DNA of 47,775 bases from Parerythrobacter_A sp963838735 (GTDB lineage: Bacteria; Pseudomonadota; Alphaproteobacteria; Sphingomonadales; Sphingomonadaceae). Made by a program: the position numbers and the translations under genes. The notes under the pieces are model-generated. The model had not been told where the DNA came from, did no database searches, and saw nothing but the letters and a program-made list of their open reading frames with translations. Below are positions 9,341 through 16,835 of this stretch, piece by piece. The stretch spans positions 1-47,775 of the forward strand of contig CAWISG010000007.1 of the NCBI GenBank assembly GCA_963838735.1. Direction: 5' to 3'. How positions within the stretch are numbered: the stretch's first letter is position 1; the number at the start of each line of letters is the position of its first letter.

Positions 9341-9871
9341 TTAAAAATAATCGGCGCGCAACGTGTAAGTGCCGGTGTAATTGCCGGTCGGTTGGTTTGC
9401 TCCGACAGTCAGGCGCGCGCCGATGGTGATGGACACGAAAGTGGCGTTGCCGGAAAAGCGTGCCAGCGTCAGGTTGCTCACCTGCATCGTGTTGCCTGCC
9501 GCATTGGTAATGGTGAAGGTGGGTGTGGGCGTTGTGATGCGCACGCTGGTGGCGCCATCGGCAAAGATCGCGAAGCCACCTGGCCCGCGCCCGTTGATCG
9601 CTTGCGGGGTATTGGTGTTGCCCGCCATGCCGCCTGCATCGGTGACGACGCCGGTCGGCCCCATCGTCACGGTACCGCCGGTGGTCCCGGCGAGCATCCG
9701 CCCGAACCGCAGGTCGGCAACATTCTGGATACCGATCGGCTCGACGACCAGAACTTGCGCTGTGCCGCTTTGTGATACCGTATCGCCCGGCGCGGCCACT
9801 GCCGTTACCGGAAACCCAAACAGGCAAAGGGCCAGTGCCACGGTGCGGCATAAGGGAAGGTGGAAACGCAT
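9341..9871 (-). CDS. DUF4402 fimbrial subunit-like protein
   Basis: A 176-aa exported protein with signal peptide MRFHLPLCRT... ending at AVAAPGD. The mature part has the DUF4402 hallmarks: ATAQVLVVEPI-type first strand, DLRFGRM, and the C-terminal VGANQPTGNYTGTYTL motif shared with the neighbouring paralogue. I chose ATG 9871 rather than the upstream ATG at 9928 because the signal peptide begins directly there. It is the fourth and last subunit-like gene before the chaperone and usher. Probably a pilus subunit. The Thr/Asn/Gly-rich composition fits an extracellular beta-rich protein. Confidence 0.75.
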   Translation of the reverse strand: MRFHLPLCRTVALALCLFGFPVTAVAAPGDTVSQSGTAQVLVVEPIGIQNVADLRFGRMLAGTTGGTVTMGPTGVVTDAGGMAGNTNTPQAINGRGPGGFAIFADGATSVRITTPTPTFTITNAAGNTMQVSNLTLARFSGNATFVSITIGARLTVGANQPTGNYTGTYTLRADYF

Positions 9872-9907
9872 CGTTTTAGCATCCGTGCATGACAGAAAAG
9901 GGGCGAC

Positions 9908-9923
9908 GCGGCGGGAATGCCGC
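9908..9923 (-). terminator. Short hairpin between two DUF4402 subunit genes
   Basis: GCGGC at 9908-9912 and GCCGC at 9919-9923 form a 5-bp GC stem with a 6-nt loop. In the leftward direction it is followed by C-rich sequence and a T4 run. It is too short for a strong terminator but could cause partial termination after the upstream subunit gene, favouring that subunit over distal genes. Confidence 0.3.
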
Positions 9924-9946
9924 ATCACCCCGATCTGCCTGCCCGA

Positions 9947-10444
9947 TTACTGGTAGTTTGCCGTCAGCGTGTAGCTTCCCGTGTAGTCGCCAGCGGGTTG
10001 GTTTGCAGCGACGCTAAGTGTTCCGCCGACGAAGAAGGTGTCACTCGCGGTGCCGCTGATCGAAGTCGGCGCGGCGCTGATGTCGAGCGTCAGACCCATC
10101 GTATTGCCGTTGCTCGTGAGATCGTTCGCAGTGGCAGTGTAGGTCAGGCCGGATTGGCCGGTTTCGCCGCCTACCGTGAATTGCGCACGAGTAACCGAGC
10201 TGGTGCCGACGTTTTCGACATTGTTGTACGTTGCCGTGTCGCTGCCAGGAGCAATTACGACGGTACCGGCAACGTCCTTGTCCGCAACGATTGCCCCGAA
10301 GTCGAGGTTCGCATCGGATGTCAGCGTAATCGGCGCCACAATCGTTGCGCTAGCCTCTCCGTCAGCAGAGGCCGTGTCGCCAGGTGCGGCGAAAGCAGGC
10401 GTTGCAATCAAGGCGGCAACGGATGCTAGTGCGATTTTTTTCAT
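9947..10444 (-). CDS. DUF4402 fimbrial subunit-like protein (candidate major subunit)
   Basis: A 165-aa protein with a clear Sec signal peptide MKKIALASVAALIATPAFA and the typical DUF4402 pattern: ASATIVAPITL, NLDFGAIV and the C-terminal VAANQPAGDYTGSYTLTANYQ region. It has a good ribosome binding site (GGGGAAG about 8 nt before the ATG) and its own 210-bp upstream region, while a hairpin follows it. Together these make it the best candidate for the abundant major pilin. The other three subunit genes would be minor or variant subunits. That ranking is inference. Confidence 0.8.
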   Translation of the reverse strand: MKKIALASVAALIATPAFAAPGDTASADGEASATIVAPITLTSDANLDFGAIVADKDVAGTVVIAPGSDTATYNNVENVGTSSVTRAQFTVGGETGQSGLTYTATANDLTSNGNTMGLTLDISAAPTSISGTASDTFFVGGTLSVAANQPAGDYTGSYTLTANYQ

Positions 10445-10654
10445 GTTGGTCTTCCCCGTAGTGGTCGGACCGGCGAGCGGCCCGTAGAGTTCAGGTGCGA
10501 AGCGGCCTGGTCAAGGCAGCCTGCCCGCAGTCGGCTGTTCCGCTGCGATGAATTAGGGGATAGCCCTTAGGTCTTAAGAACTGCCTACATGCGAGGGTAA
10601 ACGCGCTCTTCATACTTTTGCGTAACCATCGGTCTGCCCGTTTAGGGGCTGTGC
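10445..10654. promoter_or_regulatory. Intergenic region upstream of the candidate major DUF4402 subunit
   Basis: 210 bp without a gene between two leftward subunit genes, longer than any other gap in this operon. It holds a strong Shine-Dalgarno sequence for the downstream gene and a TTGCGTAA copy at 10618-10625. I could not fix -35/-10 boxes with confidence. An internal promoter here is plausible. Confidence 0.35.
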
Positions 10655-11215
10655 CTAGTTATACGCGACCGAAATTTCGATTTGCGCCGTATAATGCCCC
10701 GCCGGTGCATCTGGGTGCACGAACAGCGTGCCGCCGACATACACCATGTCGCGACCGGAGTGGTCGAGCCGGAGATGCTGCGGGTCGGTTCCGCTATGTG
10801 CGCTTGCCAGCTTCAGTTCCGCCACGCGCAAGGTTGCTCCCTGTCCGGCGGTGCTGCGCGCTATCGCAGTGTCCGGCAGGGTAATGCGATATGCCCGGCC
10901 CGCCTCTCCCGTAATGGCGAACCGCGCGGGTCGTGCAGCGCATGGTGCCGCGTCATCGCAGGCACCGGCCTTCGCTCCGCCGACAAACTGTCGTCCGCTA
11001 GTATCCGGCCCGATCACGACCGCACCAGGTGTTTGCCTGTTGCTCTCGACGGCCCCGAAATCTAGCGGTGACAGTGTACGTGCGCCGAGTGGCGCGATAA
11101 TCCGGGCTGTCGCGGCACCCCGCGCTTCGCCTTCGCCCGGCGCGGCAATAGCCGGACCAGCGCCTGCACCGGCGAGCAGCCCTGACAAGAAACCGATGAT
11201 GAACCGGAGCGACAT
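10655..11215 (-). CDS. DUF4402 fimbrial subunit-like protein
   Basis: A 186-aa exported protein. Its N-terminal hydrophobic signal ends near AIAAPGE, and the DUF4402 features ATARIIAPLGA, SPLDFGAV and the C-terminal DAPAGHYTAQIEISVAY are present. Unlike the neighbours it has two cysteines (ACDDAAPCAA), which could form a disulfide. It is second in the leftward fimbrial operon, 46 nt after the first subunit-like gene. Probably a minor subunit. Confidence 0.75.
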   Translation of the reverse strand: MSLRFIIGFLSGLLAGAGAGPAIAAPGEGEARGAATARIIAPLGARTLSPLDFGAVESNRQTPGAVVIGPDTSGRQFVGGAKAGACDDAAPCAARPARFAITGEAGRAYRITLPDTAIARSTAGQGATLRVAELKLASAHSGTDPQHLRLDHSGRDMVYVGGTLFVHPDAPAGHYTAQIEISVAYN

Positions 11216-11261
11216 GTCGACTGCGATAGGCCATCATGTCCCCGTCGCGAGGCGGTGTGTG

Positions 11262-11828
11262 CTACCTGATCGAAATCAGGACAGCATCCACAGGAATGTT
11301 AATCACTACCGGCCCGCCACCCGTGGACCGCGACACGTCGAGCCGCCCGCCGACATTGAATGTGGTCGAACACACCCGCTGGCGGCATCCCGGCATCCGG
11401 AGGGTAACGACTTGCCCCGGCGACACCGAGGCATAGCCCGGCAAGTCGGTCCGGTATTGGCCGAGCTGCGCTTTCAGCCCGGTGTCGAGGAAAGGCGCGG
11501 GCGTTGCAAACACCAGTTCGATTTCGATGTCGAGCTGTTTGCGCCCGTTATTCCCGCGATCATAGGACACCGTGAAGCGCGCCGGCCCGGTATCGCCGCG
11601 CGTCACGGCGTAGATGCCCAATTCCTGCACGGATCCGTTTGGTCCGACCGCACGGTATCCCTGATCGAGCACCGCAAACGATCCGAACCGCAGCTCGGTT
11701 TGCGCATCCACGCGCAATTCCGCCTGCTTCGCCGTGGCGGGCGTCGCCATGCACAGCAGACCGCCTGCGGCGACCGCCAGCGCGTAGACAGGGAAAGATG
11801 CGGCAGCACGCTGCCTCACAATAGTCAC
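11262..11828 (-). CDS. DUF4402-like fimbrial subunit, first gene of operon
   Basis: About 188 aa, with an N-terminal signal segment (FPVYALAVAAGGLLCMATPATA) and mature sequence starting KQAELRVDAQTELRFGSF. This resembles the DUF4402 pattern but is more divergent, and a Cys pair (PGCRQRVCS) lies near the C-terminus. The reading frame is open far upstream, across the divergent acyl-CoA dehydrogenase gene, but that part is antisense shadow. I place the start at GTG 11828 before the signal peptide; GTG 11819 and ATG 11910 are alternatives and none has a strong ribosome site. Its divergence and position suggest a tip or base subunit rather than the shaft, which is inference. Confidence 0.6.
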   Translation of the reverse strand: MTIVRQRAAASFPVYALAVAAGGLLCMATPATAKQAELRVDAQTELRFGSFAVLDQGYRAVGPNGSVQELGIYAVTRGDTGPARFTVSYDRGNNGRKQLDIEIELVFATPAPFLDTGLKAQLGQYRTDLPGYASVSPGQVVTLRMPGCRQRVCSTTFNVGGRLDVSRSTGGGPVVINIPVDAVLISIR

Positions 11829-12002
11829 GATGGAACCCTTGGCGCCCCTTTTGCGTAATTTCCGGTTGCGGGAATGTCTCTTATGGAACCACGGCCCTTG
11901 CCGGACCATTAAACTGGCAACATTCACCGGATGCGCTTGCATCCCGGCGACGCCGCCGCCAGTCTGCGGCCAGCCCAATTCGAAGCACAGGACACTTTCG
12001 CG
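11829..12002. promoter_or_regulatory. Divergent region between fimbrial operon and acyl-CoA dehydrogenase genes
   Basis: This 174-bp gap must hold the promoter for the leftward fimbrial operon and one for the rightward dehydrogenase pair. A TTGCGTAA copy at 11851-11858 lies 23 nt before the proposed fimbrial start. No confident -35/-10 pair was identified. Confidence 0.35.
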
Positions 12003-13199
12003 ATGGACCTCGATTTTACCCCCGAAGACGAAGCCTTCCGCAGCGAGGTGAAGGATTTTCTCGCCGAGAAACTGCCCGCGCGCATTTCGGACAAGGTCCG
12101 CAAGGGGCAACGCCTGAGCAAGACCGATATGGAAGAATGGCACGCCATCCTCAACGAACGCGGCTGGCTGGCAAACCACTGGCCAAAGGAATGGGGCGGG
12201 GCCGACTGGTCCATCATGCAACGGTTCATCTTCGAAACCGAGACCGCCATCGCCCATGCTCCGCGCATCGTGCCGTTCGGCCTGTCGATGCTGGCGCCTG
12301 TGCTGATCAAATACGGCACCGAGGAACAGTGCCGCCACTATCTGCCGCGTATCCTCGACGGCACCGACTGGTGGTGCCAGGGGTATTCGGAGCCAGGCGC
12401 CGGGTCCGACCTCGCCAGTTTGAAATGCGCGGCGGTGCGCGAGGGCGACAATTATATTGTTAACGGCCAGAAGACCTGGACCACGCTGGGCCAGCATGCC
12501 GACTGGATTTTCTGCCTTGTACGCACCAGCAGCGAAGGCAAGCGGCAGCAGGGCATTTCCTTCCTGCTGATCGACATGACTACGCCGGGCATCGAAGTGC
12601 GCCCGATCCGCCTGCTCGACGGCGATTACGAAGTGAACGAGATATTCTTCACCGACGTGAAGGTGCCGGTGACGAATCTGGTCGGCGAACAGGACATGGG
12701 CTGGACCTATGCCAAATATCTGCTGACCTATGAGCGCACCAATATCGCGGGCGTGGGTGCTTCGATGGCAATGCACGAGCGGCTGAAGGAAGTCGCCCGC
12801 ACGACGCAGCGCAATGGCAAGCCACTGGCCGAAGACCCGCTGTTCGCGGCGCGGCTGGCGCGGCTGGAAATCGAGCTGGAGAACATGAAAACCACCAATC
12901 TGCGCGTACTGGCGGCGGCGGGACAAGGCGCGGCACCGGTGGCCGAGAGCAGTATGCTGAAAATTCGCGGCACCGAGATACGGCAGGAAATCAACGATCT
13001 GATGCGCCGTGCGGCAGGTCGCTACGCACAGCCCTTCATCGACGAGGCGCTGGACGAGGGATATAACGGCGCGCCCGTCGGCCCCGAATGGGCAGGCCCG
13101 GTTGCAGGCCAGTATTTCAACGGGCGCAAGCACTCGATTTATGGCGGATCGAACGAAGTGCAGCGTGAGATCATCACCAAAGCGGTACTGGAGCTTTAG
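12003..13199 (+). CDS. Acyl-CoA dehydrogenase, large-subunit type
   Basis: A 398-aa FAD-dependent acyl-CoA dehydrogenase that introduces an alpha,beta double bond into acyl-CoA. Family signatures are the N-terminal LDFTPEDEAFRSEV, the FAD/substrate motif GYSEPGAGSDLASL, NGQKTWTT, and the C-terminal YGGSNEVQREII. ATG 12003 starts the standard N-terminus; the upstream open frame to 11931 is unlikely to be translated. It is followed 3 nt later by a second, shorter dehydrogenase. This pairing suggests a two-subunit enzyme like the pimeloyl-CoA or steroid-side-chain dehydrogenases. The substrate is unknown. Confidence 0.9.
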   Translation: MDLDFTPEDEAFRSEVKDFLAEKLPARISDKVRKGQRLSKTDMEEWHAILNERGWLANHWPKEWGGADWSIMQRFIFETETAIAHAPRIVPFGLSMLAPVLIKYGTEEQCRHYLPRILDGTDWWCQGYSEPGAGSDLASLKCAAVREGDNYIVNGQKTWTTLGQHADWIFCLVRTSSEGKRQQGISFLLIDMTTPGIEVRPIRLLDGDYEVNEIFFTDVKVPVTNLVGEQDMGWTYAKYLLTYERTNIAGVGASMAMHERLKEVARTTQRNGKPLAEDPLFAARLARLEIELENMKTTNLRVLAAAGQGAAPVAESSMLKIRGTEIRQEINDLMRRAAGRYAQPFIDEALDEGYNGAPVGPEWAGPVAGQYFNGRKHSIYGGSNEVQREIITKAVLEL

Positions 13200-13202
13200 G
13201 AC

Positions 13203-14291
13203 ATGGACTTTTCCATCGGAGACGACCGCCAGATGCTGGTCGACAGCTTTTCCCGTTTCCTGTCCGATAAGGCCGATTGGGACACGCGGGAAGCCGCTAT
13301 CGCCAGCGATACCGGCTTCGATGCCGATGTCTGGCAAGGCGCGGCGGAGCTAGGCGTGCTGGGCGCGATGTTCGGCGAGGAAGCGGGCGGTTTCGGTGGC
13401 ACGGCTTTCGATATCGGGGTGGTATTCGGCGAGATCGGCAAGGCGCTGGTGACCGGACCGTTCCTTGGCACGCTGATGGCGGGCAAGATGCTGGAAGCTG
13501 CGGGCGATAGCGCGACGCTGGAAAAGGTTATCGCTGGCGAGGCGACCCTTACTTTTGCGCACGAAGCCGCAATCGGCGCGGACGGTGCACCCCTGCCCGA
13601 AGTGCGCGCGACGAAAGCCGACGATGACTGGACCTTGTCGGGTGCGCGCGGTGTCGTCGAATATCTCGGCGGCGTGAGCCATGTCGTGGTAACCGCCGTG
13701 ACGGATGACGGCCCTGCTGCGTTCCTGTTGCAAACAGGTGCCGATGGCGTCGAAATCCGTGATTATCCTGTAATCGACGGCGGCTCGGCTGGCGAACTGA
13801 CTTTGTCCAGCACACCTGCAACGATGGTGATCGAGGGCACGCAAGCGGTAAACGATACCATCGCGGCGGGGCTGGTCGCAACTTCGTGGGAGTCGGTCGC
13901 GGTGATGGGTGTGCTGCGCGACATGACGCTCGATTATCTCAGGACGCGCAAGCAGTTCGGTGTGGAGATTGGCAAGTTCCAGGCGCTTCAGCATCGCATG
14001 GCAACGGTCGCGCTGGAAATCGAACAGGCACATTCGGCGGCAATCAACGCGGCGGCGAATTTCGACAAGGGTGCCGTGCTGCGCGACCGGTTCTGTTCGG
14101 CGGCGAAATACACCGTCGGCGCGGCAGGACGGCTGACGGCTGAAGAAGCGATCCAGCTGCATGGCGGTATCGGCATGACGTGGGAATTGCCGCTGTCGCA
14201 TTACGCGAAGCGGCTGACCATGCTGAACCATGTGCTGGGCAGCGACGATGAACACCTGGCGCGATTTATGGCTCTGGGTGAAGCGGCTTAA
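13203..14291 (+). CDS. Acyl-CoA dehydrogenase, small-subunit type
   Basis: A 362-aa acyl-CoA dehydrogenase paralogue with MDFSIGDDRQML at the N-terminus, LGVLGAMFGEEAGGFGG, the helical C-terminal domain RTRKQFGVEIGKFQALQHRMA, and QLHGGIGMTWELPL near the end. The usual SEPxAGSD substrate loop of the upstream partner is missing, as in the second subunit of two-component dehydrogenases. It lies 3 nt after the large subunit and was probably co-evolved with it to form a heterotetramer. Confidence 0.88.
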   Translation: MDFSIGDDRQMLVDSFSRFLSDKADWDTREAAIASDTGFDADVWQGAAELGVLGAMFGEEAGGFGGTAFDIGVVFGEIGKALVTGPFLGTLMAGKMLEAAGDSATLEKVIAGEATLTFAHEAAIGADGAPLPEVRATKADDDWTLSGARGVVEYLGGVSHVVVTAVTDDGPAAFLLQTGADGVEIRDYPVIDGGSAGELTLSSTPATMVIEGTQAVNDTIAAGLVATSWESVAVMGVLRDMTLDYLRTRKQFGVEIGKFQALQHRMATVALEIEQAHSAAINAAANFDKGAVLRDRFCSAAKYTVGAAGRLTAEEAIQLHGGIGMTWELPLSHYAKRLTMLNHVLGSDDEHLARFMALGEAA

Positions 14292-14328
14292 GACAAAGCT
14301 GCCTGGTTGGTCGGTACAGCCTTCCATG

Positions 14329-14508
14329 TTAATTCCTGAATGCAGGTGGCGTATCCAGCACTGCGCGCGCCAGTAGAGACGGCGATGGAACAGCATCAGG
14401 GACATCCCTGTGTTTCTTGAAGGCTGCAATGTAGCTGTCCAAGACCTTGCGGATGAAGATATGGCCGCCGCGACGCAATTTCGCGCGCGCCAGCTGCAAC
14501 AGCGCCAT
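14329..14508 (-). CDS. Possible small protein, 59 aa
   Basis: An ATG-to-TAA frame on the minus strand in the gap between the dehydrogenase pair and the mys operon. The predicted protein begins MALLQLARAKLRRGGHIFIR and is basic in its first half (Arg/Lys-rich) with a Pro/Ala-rich tail, and its codon third positions look GC-rich as in real genes here. No strong Shine-Dalgarno sequence is visible. No known family is recognised. It could be a conserved small protein or a chance frame. Confidence 0.4.
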   Translation of the reverse strand: MALLQLARAKLRRGGHIFIRKVLDSYIAAFKKHRDVPDAVPSPSLLARAVLDTPPAFRN

Positions 14509-14659
14509 AATTCTATTGGCTTAAAGTTTCCGGCATCTGCAAAGCGAAAGCGCTCTGGTTCTTGACATTTTTTAATCGATTATGCCCGCAATCCGGGTGC
14601 ATCCTGTGCCATAGCTTTTTTGGTCCGGTGGGGCCGACGCCGACGGAGCAGAAGGATTT
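14509..14659 (+). promoter_or_regulatory. Upstream region of the mycosporine operon
   Basis: An AT-richer stretch with a perfect -35-like TTGACA at 14562-14567, followed by a T-rich tract. The expected -10 position 17 nt downstream reads poorly (CCCGCA), so the promoter may need an activator or use different boxes. GAAGGA at 14651-14656 is a ribosome binding site for mysB. I see no operator dyad that would hint at light or UV control. Confidence 0.45.
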
Positions 14660-15496
14660 ATGGCAGGTATCGACAGCGAGCCATCACCGCAATTGCGACC
14701 GGTCACGCCTGTGACGATCATAGCCGACCGGCTCGTCACCCTGCGCGCGCATTTGGCAGCGGGAAAGGCGGACGGGCCGGAATTCGCCGCCCTTCTGGCC
14801 GAAGCGCATGGGCTTGCTGCGGGGCTGGAGGATTATCTCGTGGCCAGCACCAGCCAGCAATCGCAGGCGCTGGCGAATTTGGCCGCGGCGACGCGTGGCG
14901 AGGACTGGCAGCGCCGGCACGACGGCGGCGCAACATCGCTGCCTCTGGAAGGGGAAATGCTGTCCGGGCACGTTGAAGGGCAGTTTCTGAAGATGCTGGT
15001 TGCCGCGACGGATGCGCGCAGCGTGCTCGAAATCGGATTGTTCACGGGCTATTCCGCACTCGCAATGGCCGAAGCGCTGCCGGACGACGGGCGGCTGGTC
15101 GCTTGCGAGATCGACCGATATGCCGCTGACTTCGCGCGCACATGCTTCGACGCATCGCAACATGGTTGCAAGATTGAGGTCCGTGTCGGTCCGGCGGCAG
15201 ACACCCTTGGCACGCTCGCCGATGAAAAACAGACGTTCGATTTCGTGTTCATCGATGCGGACAAGGGCGGGTATTGGAATTATCTGAACACATTGGTCGA
15301 ACGGAGTTTGCTGGCGGACAATGCCCTGATCTGTGTCGATAATACGCTGATGCAGGGCGCACCCTATGCCAACGATGAACCGGGCGAAAACGGTGCAGCC
15401 ATCGCACGGTTCAATGCGGAGGTCGCCGCAGACGAACGGTTCGAACAAGTCCTTATTCCATTGCGCGACGGCGTGACGCTGATCCGGCTGGTCTGA
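14660..15496 (+). CDS. mysB: MysB-type O-methyltransferase (mycosporine biosynthesis)
   Basis: A 278-aa class I SAM-dependent O-methyltransferase. As known from cyanobacteria, MysB methylates demethyl-4-deoxygadusol to 4-deoxygadusol, the mycosporine core. The protein matches remembered cyanobacterial MysB along its length: EMLSGHVEGQFLKM (residues 99-112), SAM motif LEIGLFTGYSALAMAEAL (123-140), PDDGRLVACE, FIDADKGGY with metal-site Asp199 and Asp201, ICVDNTL, and IPLRDGVTLIRLV at the end. It opens a tightly packed operon; mysC begins 5 nt after its stop. It has a good ribosome site. I am confident of the family; activity is inferred from the mysC and mysD neighbours. Confidence 0.92.
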   Translation: MAGIDSEPSPQLRPVTPVTIIADRLVTLRAHLAAGKADGPEFAALLAEAHGLAAGLEDYLVASTSQQSQALANLAAATRGEDWQRRHDGGATSLPLEGEMLSGHVEGQFLKMLVAATDARSVLEIGLFTGYSALAMAEALPDDGRLVACEIDRYAADFARTCFDASQHGCKIEVRVGPAADTLGTLADEKQTFDFVFIDADKGGYWNYLNTLVERSLLADNALICVDNTLMQGAPYANDEPGENGAAIARFNAEVAADERFEQVLIPLRDGVTLIRLV

Positions 15497-15500
15497 CGCG

Positions 15501-16835
15501 TTGTCGGGCTTACGCGCTATCGGGAAGACCGTGCTGACGCTCGCTGCGCTTGGCGTGGCGGTGCCGGTTACGGCGGGGATTGCAGCGGCGGCCGTGGTCG
15601 CGGGCGCGGTGCGCAAACGGCACAAACCGGCGAAGGTTTCGCGTGGCAAGACTGTGATTGTCGGTGGCGGGAAAATGACCAAGGCGCTGCAACTTGCGCG
15701 CTCGTTCAATGATGCCGGGCACCGCGTGATCCTTACCGAGAGTGCACCGTACTGGATGACTGCGCACCGGTTCTCGTCCGCCGTCCATCGCTTCGCTATT
15801 GTGCCGGAACCGGAAGACGAAGCTTACGCTGCCGCTCTGGCCGAACTGGCGCGCGAGGAAGAAGCCGACCTGTTCGTGCCGGTTTCCAGCCCGGTCGGCA
15901 GCCTGTTCGATGCCCAGGCCGCAGCGCATCTGCCAACCCGTTGCGAAACTTTTCATGTTGCGGCGGATACGATCGGGAAGCTGGACGACAAGCATCAATT
16001 CGCCGAAACCGCCGCAGCGCTCGGTCTTGCCGCGCCCAAGTCCGTTCGCATCACGGACCCGGCGCAAGTCGCGACGTATGATTTCAGCGGTGACACCCGA
16101 CAATTCATCCTGAAAAGCATTCGCTACGATCCGGTTCGGCGGCTCGATTTGACGAAGCTACCACTCGCCAGCGTGGAGAAAACCGCGGCCTATGCGAACA
16201 GCCTGCCGATCTCCCGAAATAATCCGTGGGTTATGCAGGAATTCATCCCCGGCACCGAATACTGCACTCACGGCGCATTTCGCGACGGTGCGCTGACCGT
16301 GCATGCCTGCTGTGAGTCTTCTGCGTTCCAGGTCAATTACGCGCATCTCGACATACCGGAAATAGAGGCCTGGGTGCGCCGGTATGGCGCTGCGCTGGAG
16401 CTGACCGGCCAGGCATCCTTCGACTTCATCCGCGCCGACGATGACGGGCGATATTACGCCATCGAATGCAATCCGCGCACCCATTCGGCGATCACGATGT
16501 TCCACGACCATCCCGGCCTCGCTGGTGCGTATCTGGGAGACGACAAGGTCGGCAAAACGGTTGTGCCACTGCCATCGAGCAGGCCGACATACTGGTTGGC
16601 GCACGAGGTGTGGCAGCTGTTGCGTGCCTTTCCATCGGTCGACGCGATGCGTGCGCGGCTGGCAGGTATTGCGCATGGCAAGGATGCGGTGCTGGATGCC
16701 CGCGATCCGTTGCCGTTCCTCATGCTGCACCACTGGCACATCCCGCTGCTGCTGCTGCGCGCACTGGCAACCGGGCGCGATTGGCTGCGCATCGATTTCA
16801 ATATCGGCAAGCTGGTGCAGGCGGGGGGCGACTGA
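15501..16835 (+). CDS. mysC: MysC-type ATP-grasp ligase (4-deoxygadusol to mycosporine-glycine)
   Basis: A 444-aa ATP-grasp enzyme. Known MysC couples glycine to 4-deoxygadusol to give mycosporine-glycine. The match to remembered cyanobacterial MysC is strong: an N-terminal hydrophobic segment (residues ~10-35), GGGKMTKALQLARSFNDAGH, YWMTAHRFSSAV, FILKSIRYDPVRRLDLTKLP, WVMQEFIPGTEYCTHG, YAIECNPRTHSAITMF, PTYWLAHEVWQLL, and a C-terminal LHHWHIPLLLL ... WLRIDFNIGKLV. The frame opens at TTG 15501 with no clear ribosome site; translation is probably coupled to mysB. The N-terminal hydrophobic segment supports this long form. The next gene starts immediately after its stop. Confidence 0.93.
   Translation: MSGLRAIGKTVLTLAALGVAVPVTAGIAAAAVVAGAVRKRHKPAKVSRGKTVIVGGGKMTKALQLARSFNDAGHRVILTESAPYWMTAHRFSSAVHRFAIVPEPEDEAYAAALAELAREEEADLFVPVSSPVGSLFDAQAAAHLPTRCETFHVAADTIGKLDDKHQFAETAAALGLAAPKSVRITDPAQVATYDFSGDTRQFILKSIRYDPVRRLDLTKLPLASVEKTAAYANSLPISRNNPWVMQEFIPGTEYCTHGAFRDGALTVHACCESSAFQVNYAHLDIPEIEAWVRRYGAALELTGQASFDFIRADDDGRYYAIECNPRTHSAITMFHDHPGLAGAYLGDDKVGKTVVPLPSSRPTYWLAHEVWQLLRAFPSVDAMRARLAGIAHGKDAVLDARDPLPFLMLHHWHIPLLLLRALATGRDWLRIDFNIGKLVQAGGD

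Noticed and set aside
11859..13337. Upstream extension of the first fimbrial subunit frame across the acyl-CoA dehydrogenase gene
   Set aside because: It lies antisense to a clear dehydrogenase; the signal peptide shows the true start near 11828.
13350..14429. 359-aa minus-strand frame opposite the second dehydrogenase
   Set aside because: Antisense shadow; only the 59-aa frame at 14329-14508, in another reading, looks protein-like.
14562..14590. Complete sigma70 promoter for the mys operon
   Set aside because: The -35 TTGACA is perfect but there is no acceptable -10 at 16-18 nt, so only the -35-like element is reported.
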